Shown in pieces: positions 27,402-34,463 of a stretch of DNA of 64,000 nucleotides. This stretch comes from Neisseria weaveri (GTDB taxonomy: Bacteria; Pseudomonadota; Gammaproteobacteria; Burkholderiales; Neisseriaceae). The notes under the pieces are model-generated. The model had not been told where the DNA came from. It worked only from the letters and a program-made list of their open reading frames with translations, and ran no database searches. The stretch spans positions 1,364,001 to 1,428,000 of the forward strand of contig NZ_LR134533.1 of the NCBI RefSeq assembly GCF_900638685.1. Direction: 5' to 3'. A program made the translations under genes and the position numbers. Numbering within the stretch: the first letter of the stretch is position 1; each line of letters starts with the position of its first letter.

Positions 27402-28353
27402 ACGCCGTCTGCCGGCGGTGGCAGGGCGTTCGCCGCGTGTGGCCGATCTGTATTGCCGGCCGACGCGCTTCGGCATCGGCGTATTGGTGGTGATGGTTTT
27501 GCTGTGGTTGGTGGGCTTGCAGTATCAGGCCAACCTTGCCTATATCGCCGCATTTTGGCTGACCGGCTTTCTGATTGCGGCGGTTATGCTGAATTTCAGA
27601 CAGCTTTTGGGTTTGCAGATTGATGTGGATATGGCCGACGAAGTGTTTGCCGGAGGCACGGTGGCGCTGCGGTTGACTGTTCCCGAAAACCGCCGTTCCC
27701 GTTGGATTTGGCTTTGCGGCGAGGCGGAAACGCCGTCTGCACAGGGTAGGCTGTCTGAAAACGGATGGCAGTTGTGGCAGGTCGGGCCAGATTCAAATTC
27801 AGACGGCCCGACTGACGGCGGCGGTTTTGTTTGGCAATTGGACGCCCCTTTGCGCGGCTATATTTATGCGCCGCCGTTGAGAACGGCTTCGGTAGCACCG
27901 TTCGGCATCTGTATGGTCGAGTGTGTCTGGCGTTGGCCGAAGCGTGCGGTGGTGTTTCCGAAACCGATTGCACACGAGTTGCCGCTGCAAGGGCATGCCG
28001 AAGCCGGTTCGGAGCGGACGGATACGGCGGACGGCAGCGGCGATTTGTCTTATTTGCAGGCACATCAGGAAGGTGCGTCGTTGCAGCATGTGGCTTGGAA
28101 GATGTATGCGAAAACGGGCGAACTGTTGGACAAGCGTTTCGAAGAAGCATTGGCGAAAGTGGACGAAACGGTGATTTCTTATGCGGATTATCCCTCCGAA
28201 GGCTCGAAAGAGCGTTTGGCCGGATTGCTGTGTTTCCGCGTTTTGGAAGCGGAACGCCGACATCTGCCGTATTCGCTGGTGTTGCCCGACCGAACCATTG
28301 CACCGCAAAACGGACAACGGGAAAAATGTCTGACGGCATTGGCTTTATGGTAG
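27385..28353 (+). CDS. DUF58-domain membrane protein
   Basis: A 322-residue protein with two N-terminal membrane segments (roughly 30-70) and a cytoplasmic C-terminal DUF58 domain (GSERTDTADGSGDLSYLQAH then WKMYAKTGELLDKRFEE). DUF58 proteins form operons with MoxR ATPases and TgpA transglutaminases, probably in envelope maintenance. It starts inside the moxR gene, so translation is likely coupled. Confidence 0.88.
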   Translation: MWPLRKRRLPAVAGRSPRVADLYCRPTRFGIGVLVVMVLLWLVGLQYQANLAYIAAFWLTGFLIAAVMLNFRQLLGLQIDVDMADEVFAGGTVALRLTVPENRRSRWIWLCGEAETPSAQGRLSENGWQLWQVGPDSNSDGPTDGGGFVWQLDAPLRGYIYAPPLRTASVAPFGICMVECVWRWPKRAVVFPKPIAHELPLQGHAEAGSERTDTADGSGDLSYLQAHQEGASLQHVAWKMYAKTGELLDKRFEEALAKVDETVISYADYPSEGSKERLAGLLCFRVLEAERRHLPYSLVLPDRTIAPQNGQREKCLTALALW

Positions 28354-28396
28354 GCATGAGGCCGTCTGAAAAATAAACGATATTCCGACAATAAAA

Positions 28397-30361
28397 ATGA
28401 TGATACAGATTTCGAATCCGTCTTTTCTCAGCCTGCAGCCGCCGAAACGGGTGCAGCTCTTGGTTTTGGCGGTGTTGCTGTGGACGGCGCTGCCGTTGGC
28501 GGGCACATTGCCCGTCGGCGTGATGGTGCTGTTCGGTGCGGTTTGGCTGTTGCGCGTGCTGCTGCTTCAATTGGGGATCAGGCTGCCGGTGTGGCTGCCG
28601 GTATTGATGTCGGTGGCGGCAGGATTGGCGGTGTGGCAGCAGCTCGGTACGGTGCTGGGGCGTGAAGGCGGTATTGCTGTATTGCTGCTGCTGGTGTTGA
28701 TGAAGTCTTTTGAAAACAAATCCATGCGCGATTGGCAGGTGCTGCTGCTGTCTATGCTGTTTTTGACCGGCGCATCGGTGGTGTTGAACCAAAGCCTGCT
28801 GACCGGACTTTGGCTGTTGTCGGCCTTAACGCTGTTGGGTTGGTGTTTTGCCTTGCTGTGCGGCTTGGCATGGCAGCAGTCGTTCCGCTATATCGGCAGG
28901 GTGTGGTTGGCGGCTTTGCCGCTGGCGGCGGTATTGTTTGTGACCGTGCCGCGTATGGAGCAGCCGTTATGGCGGATTCCGCAGCCGGCGCAAGGGCAGG
29001 CGCAAACCGGTTTGTCGGACACCATGTCGCCGGGCAGTATCAGCAATCTGGTACAGAGTAACGAGCTGGTGGCCAACGTCACATTTTCAGACGGCCTGAT
29101 ACCGCAGCGCAGCCAAATGTATTGGCGTGCCATCATCATGAGCGATTTCGACGGCGAACGTTGGCGTGCCGTCGGCGAATCCTATACCGATCAGGCGAAA
29201 GCCGACGCCGGGAAAACGGTTTCCTATCAAATGATTCTGCGCGACCAAAACGGCGTTTTGCCCGTGTTGGATTATCCGCAGGCTGATTTGCCTAAAGGCT
29301 TGAGCGGCCGTTTGGGGGCGGTGGTCAGGGCGGACAGAAGCAGCGACAGCGTCCGCCGCGTCAGCTTGCAGGCTTCGCTGGCCGACACTTTGCCGCACAG
29401 TCTGAATCAGGGCAGCCGTGCGTTTTACACCAAACTGCCGCAGGGCAATCTGCAAACGCGCATTTTGGCGGAACGTTTGCGTGCAGAATCGGCAACCGAC
29501 AGGGAATTTATCGATAAAGTGCTGGCGCATTTCCGTTCGCAGGGATTCCGTTATACCTTACAGCCGCAACCGACGCCGGGCAAAGACGGCATAGACGGCT
29601 TTATGTTTGAAACCCGTAACGGCTTTTGCGAGCATTATGCACAAAGTTTTGTGGTGATGATGCGGGCGGCAGACATACCGGCGCGTATTGTAACGGGCTA
29701 TCTGGGTGCGGACTTTAATCAGGAAGGCGGATTCTGGCAGATACGCAGCAAAGATGCCCATGCTTGGGCGGAAGTCTGGCTGGCAGACGAACAGGTTTGG
29801 CTGCGCGTTGATCCGACGGCGGCGGTTTCTTTGGGACGTGCCGAAAGCGGAATCAGCCGGGCATTGCCGGAGAGCGACCGCCATTTGGTAGCGGCCGACA
29901 TCGGCGCGTTTAGCCGTTGGCAGGAAGCCGGGCGGTATTATTGGCAGCAGTGGGTGGTGAATTTTGACCACGGCAGACAAAACAATCTGTTTGAGCGTTT
30001 GGGCTTGGGCGGTTTCAATTGGAAAACGCTGCTGATGGTTGCCCCTGCCGCTTTGCTTGCCGCAGTGTTGCCGTCGGTGTGGTGGTGGCAGCGCGGCAGG
30101 CGGCGGGAACGGGATTGGTTGAACGAAGGTTTCGTGCTGTTGAAAACGGTTTTGCTCGGCAGCGAAGACGACACGCTGCCGTCGGTCAGCGCGGCGGATT
30201 TGAAACGGAGAATGCGCGAAAACCGTTGGGAAGACGAAACGCTGTTTGCCTTGCTGGACGAATACGATTTTTGGCTTTACGCCGCAGGGAGGCCGTCTGA
30301 AAAAGAGCAGCGCCGTTGGTATAAACAGGTTGCGGCAGCGGCGGCGGAATACGGCGATTGA
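28397..30361 (+). CDS. tgpA: TgpA-like membrane transglutaminase (DUF3488 + transglutaminase core)
   Basis: A 654-residue protein with several N-terminal membrane segments, a periplasmic transglutaminase core, a further membrane helix near 555-575 and a C-terminal DUF4129-like tail. The catalytic triad is visible: Cys in NGFCEHYAQSFVVMMR, His in DAHAWAEVWL, Asp in WLRVDPTAAV. The homologue TgpA is essential in P. aeruginosa. Two internal DUS give FSDGL near residue 231 and GRPSEK near residue 634. Third gene of the moxR operon. Confidence 0.92.
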   Translation: MMIQISNPSFLSLQPPKRVQLLVLAVLLWTALPLAGTLPVGVMVLFGAVWLLRVLLLQLGIRLPVWLPVLMSVAAGLAVWQQLGTVLGREGGIAVLLLLVLMKSFENKSMRDWQVLLLSMLFLTGASVVLNQSLLTGLWLLSALTLLGWCFALLCGLAWQQSFRYIGRVWLAALPLAAVLFVTVPRMEQPLWRIPQPAQGQAQTGLSDTMSPGSISNLVQSNELVANVTFSDGLIPQRSQMYWRAIIMSDFDGERWRAVGESYTDQAKADAGKTVSYQMILRDQNGVLPVLDYPQADLPKGLSGRLGAVVRADRSSDSVRRVSLQASLADTLPHSLNQGSRAFYTKLPQGNLQTRILAERLRAESATDREFIDKVLAHFRSQGFRYTLQPQPTPGKDGIDGFMFETRNGFCEHYAQSFVVMMRAADIPARIVTGYLGADFNQEGGFWQIRSKDAHAWAEVWLADEQVWLRVDPTAAVSLGRAESGISRALPESDRHLVAADIGAFSRWQEAGRYYWQQWVVNFDHGRQNNLFERLGLGGFNWKTLLMVAPAALLAAVLPSVWWWQRGRRRERDWLNEGFVLLKTVLLGSEDDTLPSVSAADLKRRMRENRWEDETLFALLDEYDFWLYAAGRPSEKEQRRWYKQVAAAAAEYGD

Positions 30362-30409
30362 AAGATAAAGATGGAATCAGTTTTGTAATCAATGTTAGAG
30401 ATGTGAAAG

Positions 30410-30436
30410 AGGCCGTCTGAAATTTTCAGACGGCCT
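30410..30436. terminator. DUS inverted pair between tgpA and the ICMT-like gene
   Basis: AGGCCGTCTGAA at 30410-30421 and its inverted copy ending at 30436, with a short loop. It lies between convergent genes and can terminate both. Confidence 0.85.
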
Positions 30437-30456
30437 TTCGCTTTATCCGAACCAAC

Positions 30457-30960
30457 TTACCATAAATGGCGCATGGCTTCTTCTTCCTGCTTGATGCGGA
30501 TGCCCAAAATAATGAAATAAACCGGCAGGCCGAACAGCATGGTCGTCCATGCGTGGCATAGAATACCGATACCGATCAGCTCGGGAATTACGTTTAAAAA
30601 GTAGTTGGGATGTTTCACATTTCTAAACAGCCACGAGCGGTTGATTTCATGGTGCGGGTGGATATAGATTTTCAGCGTCCAGATTTTGCCCAGCGAGCGG
30701 ATAACGTAAAACAGCATGACTAAGGCAAACGCGGTAATGCCTGCTCCGAAGGCGGACACGCGGTCAAACGGTACGCCGCGGATATGGGCTTCGGCCAAAG
30801 CGAGAAAATAATAAGCGATGTGCGCGGCGGCCAATAATTTGGAATTTTTTTCCCCGAATTGTCCGGCACCTTCGGCAATCAGCCGTTTTTCGTTTTTAAT
30901 CGAAATCGACAGCGATACCAGACGGATAAGAAAAAAGACAATAAAAAATGCCGTAATCAT
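30457..30960 (-). CDS. Isoprenylcysteine carboxyl methyltransferase-like membrane protein
   Basis: A 167-residue membrane protein with about five hydrophobic segments. The C-terminal region FRNVKHPNYFLNVIPELIG followed by RIKQEEEAMRHLW is the ICMT/PEMT-type SAM-binding signature (HPNY and EEEAM). The bacterial substrate is unknown. The start is placed at 30960, preceded by AAGGAATC; an in-frame start at 30990 would add ten residues. Confidence 0.82.
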   Translation of the reverse strand: MITAFFIVFFLIRLVSLSISIKNEKRLIAEGAGQFGEKNSKLLAAAHIAYYFLALAEAHIRGVPFDRVSAFGAGITAFALVMLFYVIRSLGKIWTLKIYIHPHHEINRSWLFRNVKHPNYFLNVIPELIGIGILCHAWTTMLFGLPVYFIILGIRIKQEEEAMRHLW

Positions 30961-31020
30961 GAAGTTTGATTCCTTTATAAAAAACAACAAAAAATAAAAA
31001 ACAGTGATTCAAATTGTTCC

Positions 31021-31066
31021 GCCAACAATAAACCCGGGAAAACCCGGGCTCACCGTTGGCGTTTTT
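31021..31066. terminator. Two-tier hairpin with T-tract
   Basis: GCCAAC / GTTGGC outer stem and CCCGGG-AAAA-CCCGGG inner stem with symmetric 6-base internal loops, followed by GTTTTT on the plus strand. It resembles a terminator or small structured RNA, but no plus-strand gene ends here. The role is unclear; it lies upstream of the ICMT-like gene. Confidence 0.45.
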
Positions 31067-31131
31067 ATGTATGCGGCGCAGATAAACCGGCAGTCTCGAA
31101 ACACAATGCAAGAAAGCGGTTTGCCGTGCCT

Positions 31132-31172
31132 GAATTTCAGACGGCCTATTATGATGAGGCCGTCTGAAATTC
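31132..31172. terminator. Inverted DUS pair at the 3' end of phzF
   Basis: GAATTTCAGACGGCCT and AGGCCGTCTGAAATTC face each other with a 9-base loop; the right arm touches the phzF stop codon. It forms a 16-base perfect stem and probably terminates phzF. Confidence 0.8.
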
Positions 31173-32019
31173 AAACAGATTCAGGCAGAAGGAAGGTGCC
31201 TTGTCCCACTTCGACCACTCTGCCGCCGACAAAAATGTTTTCCGCTCCATCTGTTTGCAGATACAGATAATTGGTTCTGCCTGTTTGCTCTCCTTGGCAA
31301 ACGGCGGTCTGAAACGGAAAACGGCCGCAGCTGATCAGATAGGCACCCAAATTGGCGCAAGCCGATCCCGTTCCGCTGTCTTCCAAGATGGCGCCGTTTT
31401 GGGCGTAAAACATGCGTGCCGAAACTTGTCCTTCGTGTTCGCACCAAAGATAAATCATCGTGCGGCCTTGATCGGCGCGGCAGACGGCTTCGAGATGTGC
31501 ATAATTAACCTGTACGTTTGCCAAGGCCTGTTGGGCGGCAACCTGAAGCAGCAGTTGCGGCGAACCGCTGTTGACCCAATACGCCCGTTCGGCAATATCG
31601 GTTTCGGTCAAACCGGTTGCCGCGGCCAACTGTGCGCGGCCGGCGCGGCTTGCGGTGCAGGTGTAGCCCTGTATCTGCATGGTCATCAAGCCGTCCGCAC
31701 CGCGAACGGCAACCGGTTTGGCTTGGGTGTTTAACGTAAACCGCTCCGCCAAACCGCGCTGTTTCTGCAACACGAACGCACAGCCCAAAACGGGATGCCC
31801 GGCCAGCGGCAGCTCGTGTGCGGGCGTGAAAATCCGCAGGTTGGCCGCCGCGCTGTCGGACGGAAAGGCGAATACCGTTTCGCTCAGATTGAATTGCCGG
31901 GCAACGGCCTGCATGACCGCGTCGTCCAAGCCTTCCGCGTTGGGAAAGACCGCCAGCGGATTGCCGCCGAAATGCGATTCGGCAAACACGTTAACCAAAT
32001 AAAAATCATACCGACGCAT
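31171..32019 (-). CDS. PhzF-family isomerase/epimerase
   Basis: A 282-residue protein of the PhzF/YddE family, with two diaminopimelate-epimerase-like halves. Landmarks are LVNVFAESHFGGNPLAVF, the catalytic Glu in NLSETVFAF, ELPLAGHPVLGCAF, and GTGSACANLGAYL in the second half. The substrate of most family members is unknown. A truncated relative of its second half lies at 60318-60786 on the other strand. Probably co-transcribed with the LeuE-like gene and carA. Confidence 0.92.
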   Translation of the reverse strand: MRRYDFYLVNVFAESHFGGNPLAVFPNAEGLDDAVMQAVARQFNLSETVFAFPSDSAAANLRIFTPAHELPLAGHPVLGCAFVLQKQRGLAERFTLNTQAKPVAVRGADGLMTMQIQGYTCTASRAGRAQLAAATGLTETDIAERAYWVNSGSPQLLLQVAAQQALANVQVNYAHLEAVCRADQGRTMIYLWCEHEGQVSARMFYAQNGAILEDSGTGSACANLGAYLISCGRFPFQTAVCQGEQTGRTNYLYLQTDGAENIFVGGRVVEVGQGTFLLPESV

Positions 32020-32073
32020 ATTTCTGCTCCTGTTACTGCCGTTTCAGGCCGTCTGAATTTCTGCCGAATCCCG

Positions 32074-32724
32074 TTAAATTCCGGCCATCCACATTTTCAC
32101 CGCGAATCCGGCAAACATCAGCCCGACTGCCGCCATTGCCGCCGAAGAAAGCTTGTGATGCCGTCTGAAAATACGGGTCATATTGTGTCCGGCAAACACC
32201 AAAGTGTTCAAATATAGAAAACTGCTTGCCTGCAAAATAACCGCCAAAACCGTGAACGACAAAGCGGGGTGCGGATAGGCGGGGTCGACAAACTGTACGA
32301 AAAACGACAGGAAAAACAGAATCGCTTTCGGATTGGTCAGGCTCAACAGCAGGGCGCGTTGGAAAATATGCGGCACCGGTTGTGCGGCGGCGGGTGCGTC
32401 CGACATCAGCTTAGACGTATCCAGTTGCCATTTCCTTACAGCACCGTGCAATAAATTCCAGCCGATATAGGCCAGATATAAACCGCCGGCCAATTTCAGC
32501 AGGTGGAAAAGGGTAGGGTGGAGTTTCAGCAGCGCACCGGCCCCCAATACCGTGGCCAACATCAATAATGTGTCGCCCAAAATAATGCCCGCAATCGCGC
32601 GGTAAGCCGCTTTAATGCCGTATTGCGCAGCCATCGACAGGCAAAACATGGAATTGGGGCCGGGAAGAAGGATCACGGCAACAGTGCCGATAACGTAAGT
32701 GGTCAGGTCGGTAATGCCGAACAT
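32074..32724 (-). CDS. leuE: LysE/RhtB-family amino-acid exporter, LeuE-like
   Basis: A six-helix inner-membrane exporter of about 216 residues. The start region ILLPGPNSMFCLSMAAQYG and the middle ALLLSLTNPKAILFFLSFFVQF match LeuE of E. coli, a leucine exporter; that substrate is inferred. ATG 32724 aligns with the family start. An in-frame ATG at 32823 would add 33 residues and lies in a 29-base tandem duplication. Neither has a good ribosome site. Confidence 0.85.
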   Translation of the reverse strand: MFGITDLTTYVIGTVAVILLPGPNSMFCLSMAAQYGIKAAYRAIAGIILGDTLLMLATVLGAGALLKLHPTLFHLLKLAGGLYLAYIGWNLLHGAVRKWQLDTSKLMSDAPAAAQPVPHIFQRALLLSLTNPKAILFFLSFFVQFVDPAYPHPALSFTVLAVILQASSFLYLNTLVFAGHNMTRIFRRHHKLSSAAMAAVGLMFAGFAVKMWMAGI

Positions 32725-32820
32725 AGATGGGAAATCGCTTAAGTTTGGAAGAATGGAAAAATGCTTGGAAACGGCAATCAAAAAGCCGATGCCCAAACTG
32801 TTTGGCAGCAGATATTGCCG

Positions 32821-32878
32821 CATAAACTTCAGTTCGGATCAATCGGCCGCATAAACTTCAGTTCGGATCAATCGGCCG
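32821..32878. repeat. 29-base tandem duplication upstream of the leuE-like gene
   Basis: Two perfect adjacent copies of a 29-base unit (32821-32849 and 32850-32878) beginning CATAAACTTCAGTTCGG. It sits in the leader of the LeuE-like gene and includes the alternative upstream start codon. Such a short repeat can expand or contract by slippage. Confidence 0.9.
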
Positions 32879-32887
32879 TATAAAATT

Positions 32888-32925
32888 TTCAGACGGCCTT
32901 TGCATTTGCGAAAAGGCCGTCTGAA
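32888..32925. terminator. DUS inverted pair after carA
   Basis: TTCAGACGGCCT (32888-32899) and AGGCCGTCTGAA (32914-32925) close to the 3' end of carA. It may separate the carA transcript from the exporter and phzF genes, or reduce read-through into them. Confidence 0.75.
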
Positions 32926-32932
32926 AAAACGC

Positions 32933-34063
32933 TTATTGTTTGGCAGCTTTCATATTGTCGATAAATTTATCAAACAGATAAGCCACATCATGCGGGCCGG
33001 GGCTGGCTTCGGGGTGGCCTTGGAAACTGAACGCCGCCCGATCGGTCAGCTCAATGCCTTGCAACGAGCCGTCAAACAGCGAACGGTGCGTTACTTTCAC
33101 ATGAGCGGGCAAAGTATCCGCATCCACTTCAAAACCGTGGTTTTGGCTGGTAATCATCACTTTGCCGCTGTCCAAATCCTGCACAGGGTGGTTGGCTCCG
33201 TGGTGGCCGAACGCCATTTTGCGGGTTTTGCCGCCCACCGCCAAACCTAATAACTGATGCCCCAAACAAATACCGAACAGCGGTTTTTTGCTTTCCAGCA
33301 GTTCTTTTACCGCCGCAATCGCATAATCGCACGGCTCGGGGTCGCCGGGGCCGTTGGAAAGAAACACGCCGTCGGGATTCATCGCCAACACGTCTTTCGC
33401 AGGCGTTTGAGCCGGCACAACGGTTAAACGGCAGCCGCGCTCGGCCAACATACGCAGAATATTGGTTTTCACGCCGAAATCGTAAGCAACCACATGGAAC
33501 GGCTGTTCAGACGGCCTTTCAAAGCCTTTGCCCAGCTTCCATTCGCCTTCCGTCCATTCATAAGATTCGCCGCAAGTGACTTCTTTCGCCAAATCCTTGC
33601 CGACCATGCTGCCGAATGCCGCAATCAATTCACGCGCTTTTTCCTCGGTAGCGTCCGCACCGGTCAAAATCGCACCGGCCTGTGCCCCTTTGTCGCGCAA
33701 GATGCGGGTGAGGCGGCGGGTGTCGATGTCGGCAATCGCCACGGTTTGGTTGCGAACCAAATATTCCTGCAAACTCTCGCTGCTGCGGAAATTGCTGTGC
33801 AGGAGCGGCAGGTCGCGGATAATCAAACCGGCGGCATATACCGAACGGCTTTCCGCATCTTCGCTGTTTGCGCCCGTATTGCCGATATGCGGATAAGTCA
33901 GCGTTACAATCTGTTTGCAGTAAGAAGGATCGGTCAGGATTTCCTGATAGCCGGTTATCGACGTATTGAATACCACTTCGCCGGAAGTCGTACCTTGATA
34001 GCCGACCGAAGTACCGTGAAAGATACTGCCGTCGGCGAGAACTAAAATTGCGGGCGTTGTCAT
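32933..34063 (-). CDS. carA: Carbamoyl-phosphate synthase small subunit
   Basis: CarA (376 aa) is the glutaminase subunit that feeds ammonia to CarB for carbamoyl phosphate, used for arginine and pyrimidines. The class I amidotransferase triad is visible: Cys in [14 protein letters not shown], His and Glu in [13 protein letters not shown]. An internal DUS (33506-33517) is translated as RPSEQ near residue 185. The partner carB lies 28 kb away in the opposite orientation. Expression is likely controlled by the leader at 34064-34271. Confidence 0.97.
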   Translation of the reverse strand: MTTPAILVLADGSIFHGTSVGYQGTTSGEVVFNTSITGYQEILTDPSYCKQIVTLTYPHIGNTGANSEDAESRSVYAAGLIIRDLPLLHSNFRSSESLQEYLVRNQTVAIADIDTRRLTRILRDKGAQAGAILTGADATEEKARELIAAFGSMVGKDLAKEVTCGESYEWTEGEWKLGKGFERPSEQPFHVVAYDFGVKTNILRMLAERGCRLTVVPAQTPAKDVLAMNPDGVFLSNGPGDPEPCDYAIAAVKELLESKKPLFGICLGHQLLGLAVGGKTRKMAFGHHGANHPVQDLDSGKVMITSQNHGFEVDADTLPAHVKVTHRSLFDGSLQGIELTDRAAFSFQGHPEASPGPHDVAYLFDKFIDNMKAAKQ

Positions 34064-34099
34064 GATGGGGTTCCTGTTTTATCTGCTGAATGTCTCAAC

Positions 34100-34141
34100 A
34101 GGCCGTCTGAAAAATCACTGCCGTAATATTTCAGACGGCCT
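34100..34141. terminator. DUS inverted pair in the carA leader
   Basis: AGGCCGTCTGAA at 34100-34111 and the inverted copy ending at 34141. It lies between the putative attenuator and the carA start codon, so if it folded in the mRNA it would be a second barrier to transcription or translation of carA. Confidence 0.6.
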
Positions 34142-34161
34142 CCGTATACGGGTATTCGGTT

Positions 34162-34204
34162 AAAAAAAAACACGCCGCACAGATGCAACCATCCGTGTTA
34201 CGTG
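34162..34204 (-). promoter_or_regulatory. Putative attenuator hairpin with T9 tract in the carA leader
   Basis: On the minus strand CACGGATG (34197-34190), loop GTTG, CATCTGTG (34185-34178) form an 8-base stem with one wobble. An outer CACG/CGTG pair precedes nine T residues at 34170-34162. This is an intrinsic terminator placed between the carA promoter and carA. An 11-codon frame (34192-34160) starting inside the stem reads MVASVRRVFF and stops at the end of the T-tract; it has two adjacent Arg codons but no clear ribosome site. A smaller AGGCAA/TTGCCT hairpin lies just upstream (34230-34212). Attenuation is inferred. Confidence 0.55.
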
Positions 34205-34242
34205 CTTTTTAAGGCAAACCTGCGTTGCCTCAGAAGCAATAT

Positions 34243-34271
34243 ATTCTAAGCGAAAGCCCTTATTTTTTCAA
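34243..34271 (-). promoter_or_regulatory. Promoter of carA
   Basis: Minus strand: TTGAAA at 34271-34266, 17-base spacer, TAGAAT at 34248-34243. A near-consensus sigma-70 promoter; transcription would start near 34236 and give a leader of about 170 bases. Confidence 0.75.
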
Positions 34272-34416
34272 TAAGCAAAACCGATTGTTCACAAGCTGCA
34301 ACTTAAGAAAATGTTTCATTTCTACCATATTTACCAAGACGGTAGGTTAAGAAATCGGGGTAAACGCCACCGAGCGGCAATATTCAATGTTAAAATCAAA
34401 ACAATAAGAAAACCCC

Positions 34417-34422
34417 TATAAT
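34417..34422 (+). promoter_or_regulatory. -10 box of the probable pilC promoter
   Basis: A perfect TATAAT 42 bases before the pilC start. No good -35 lies at 16-18 bases, only ATCAAA at 34395-34400. The surrounding sequence is AT-rich. GAAGGA before the ATG at 34464 is the ribosome site. Confidence 0.5.
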
Positions 34423-34463
34423 ACAAACATAAATAAACAATAACCGATGAAGGACGGCACATT

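Noticed and set aside
27596..28792. 398-codon open frame antisense to the DUF58 and tgpA genes
   Set aside because: Low-complexity Gln/His/Arg composition, no start context, and it spans two real genes.
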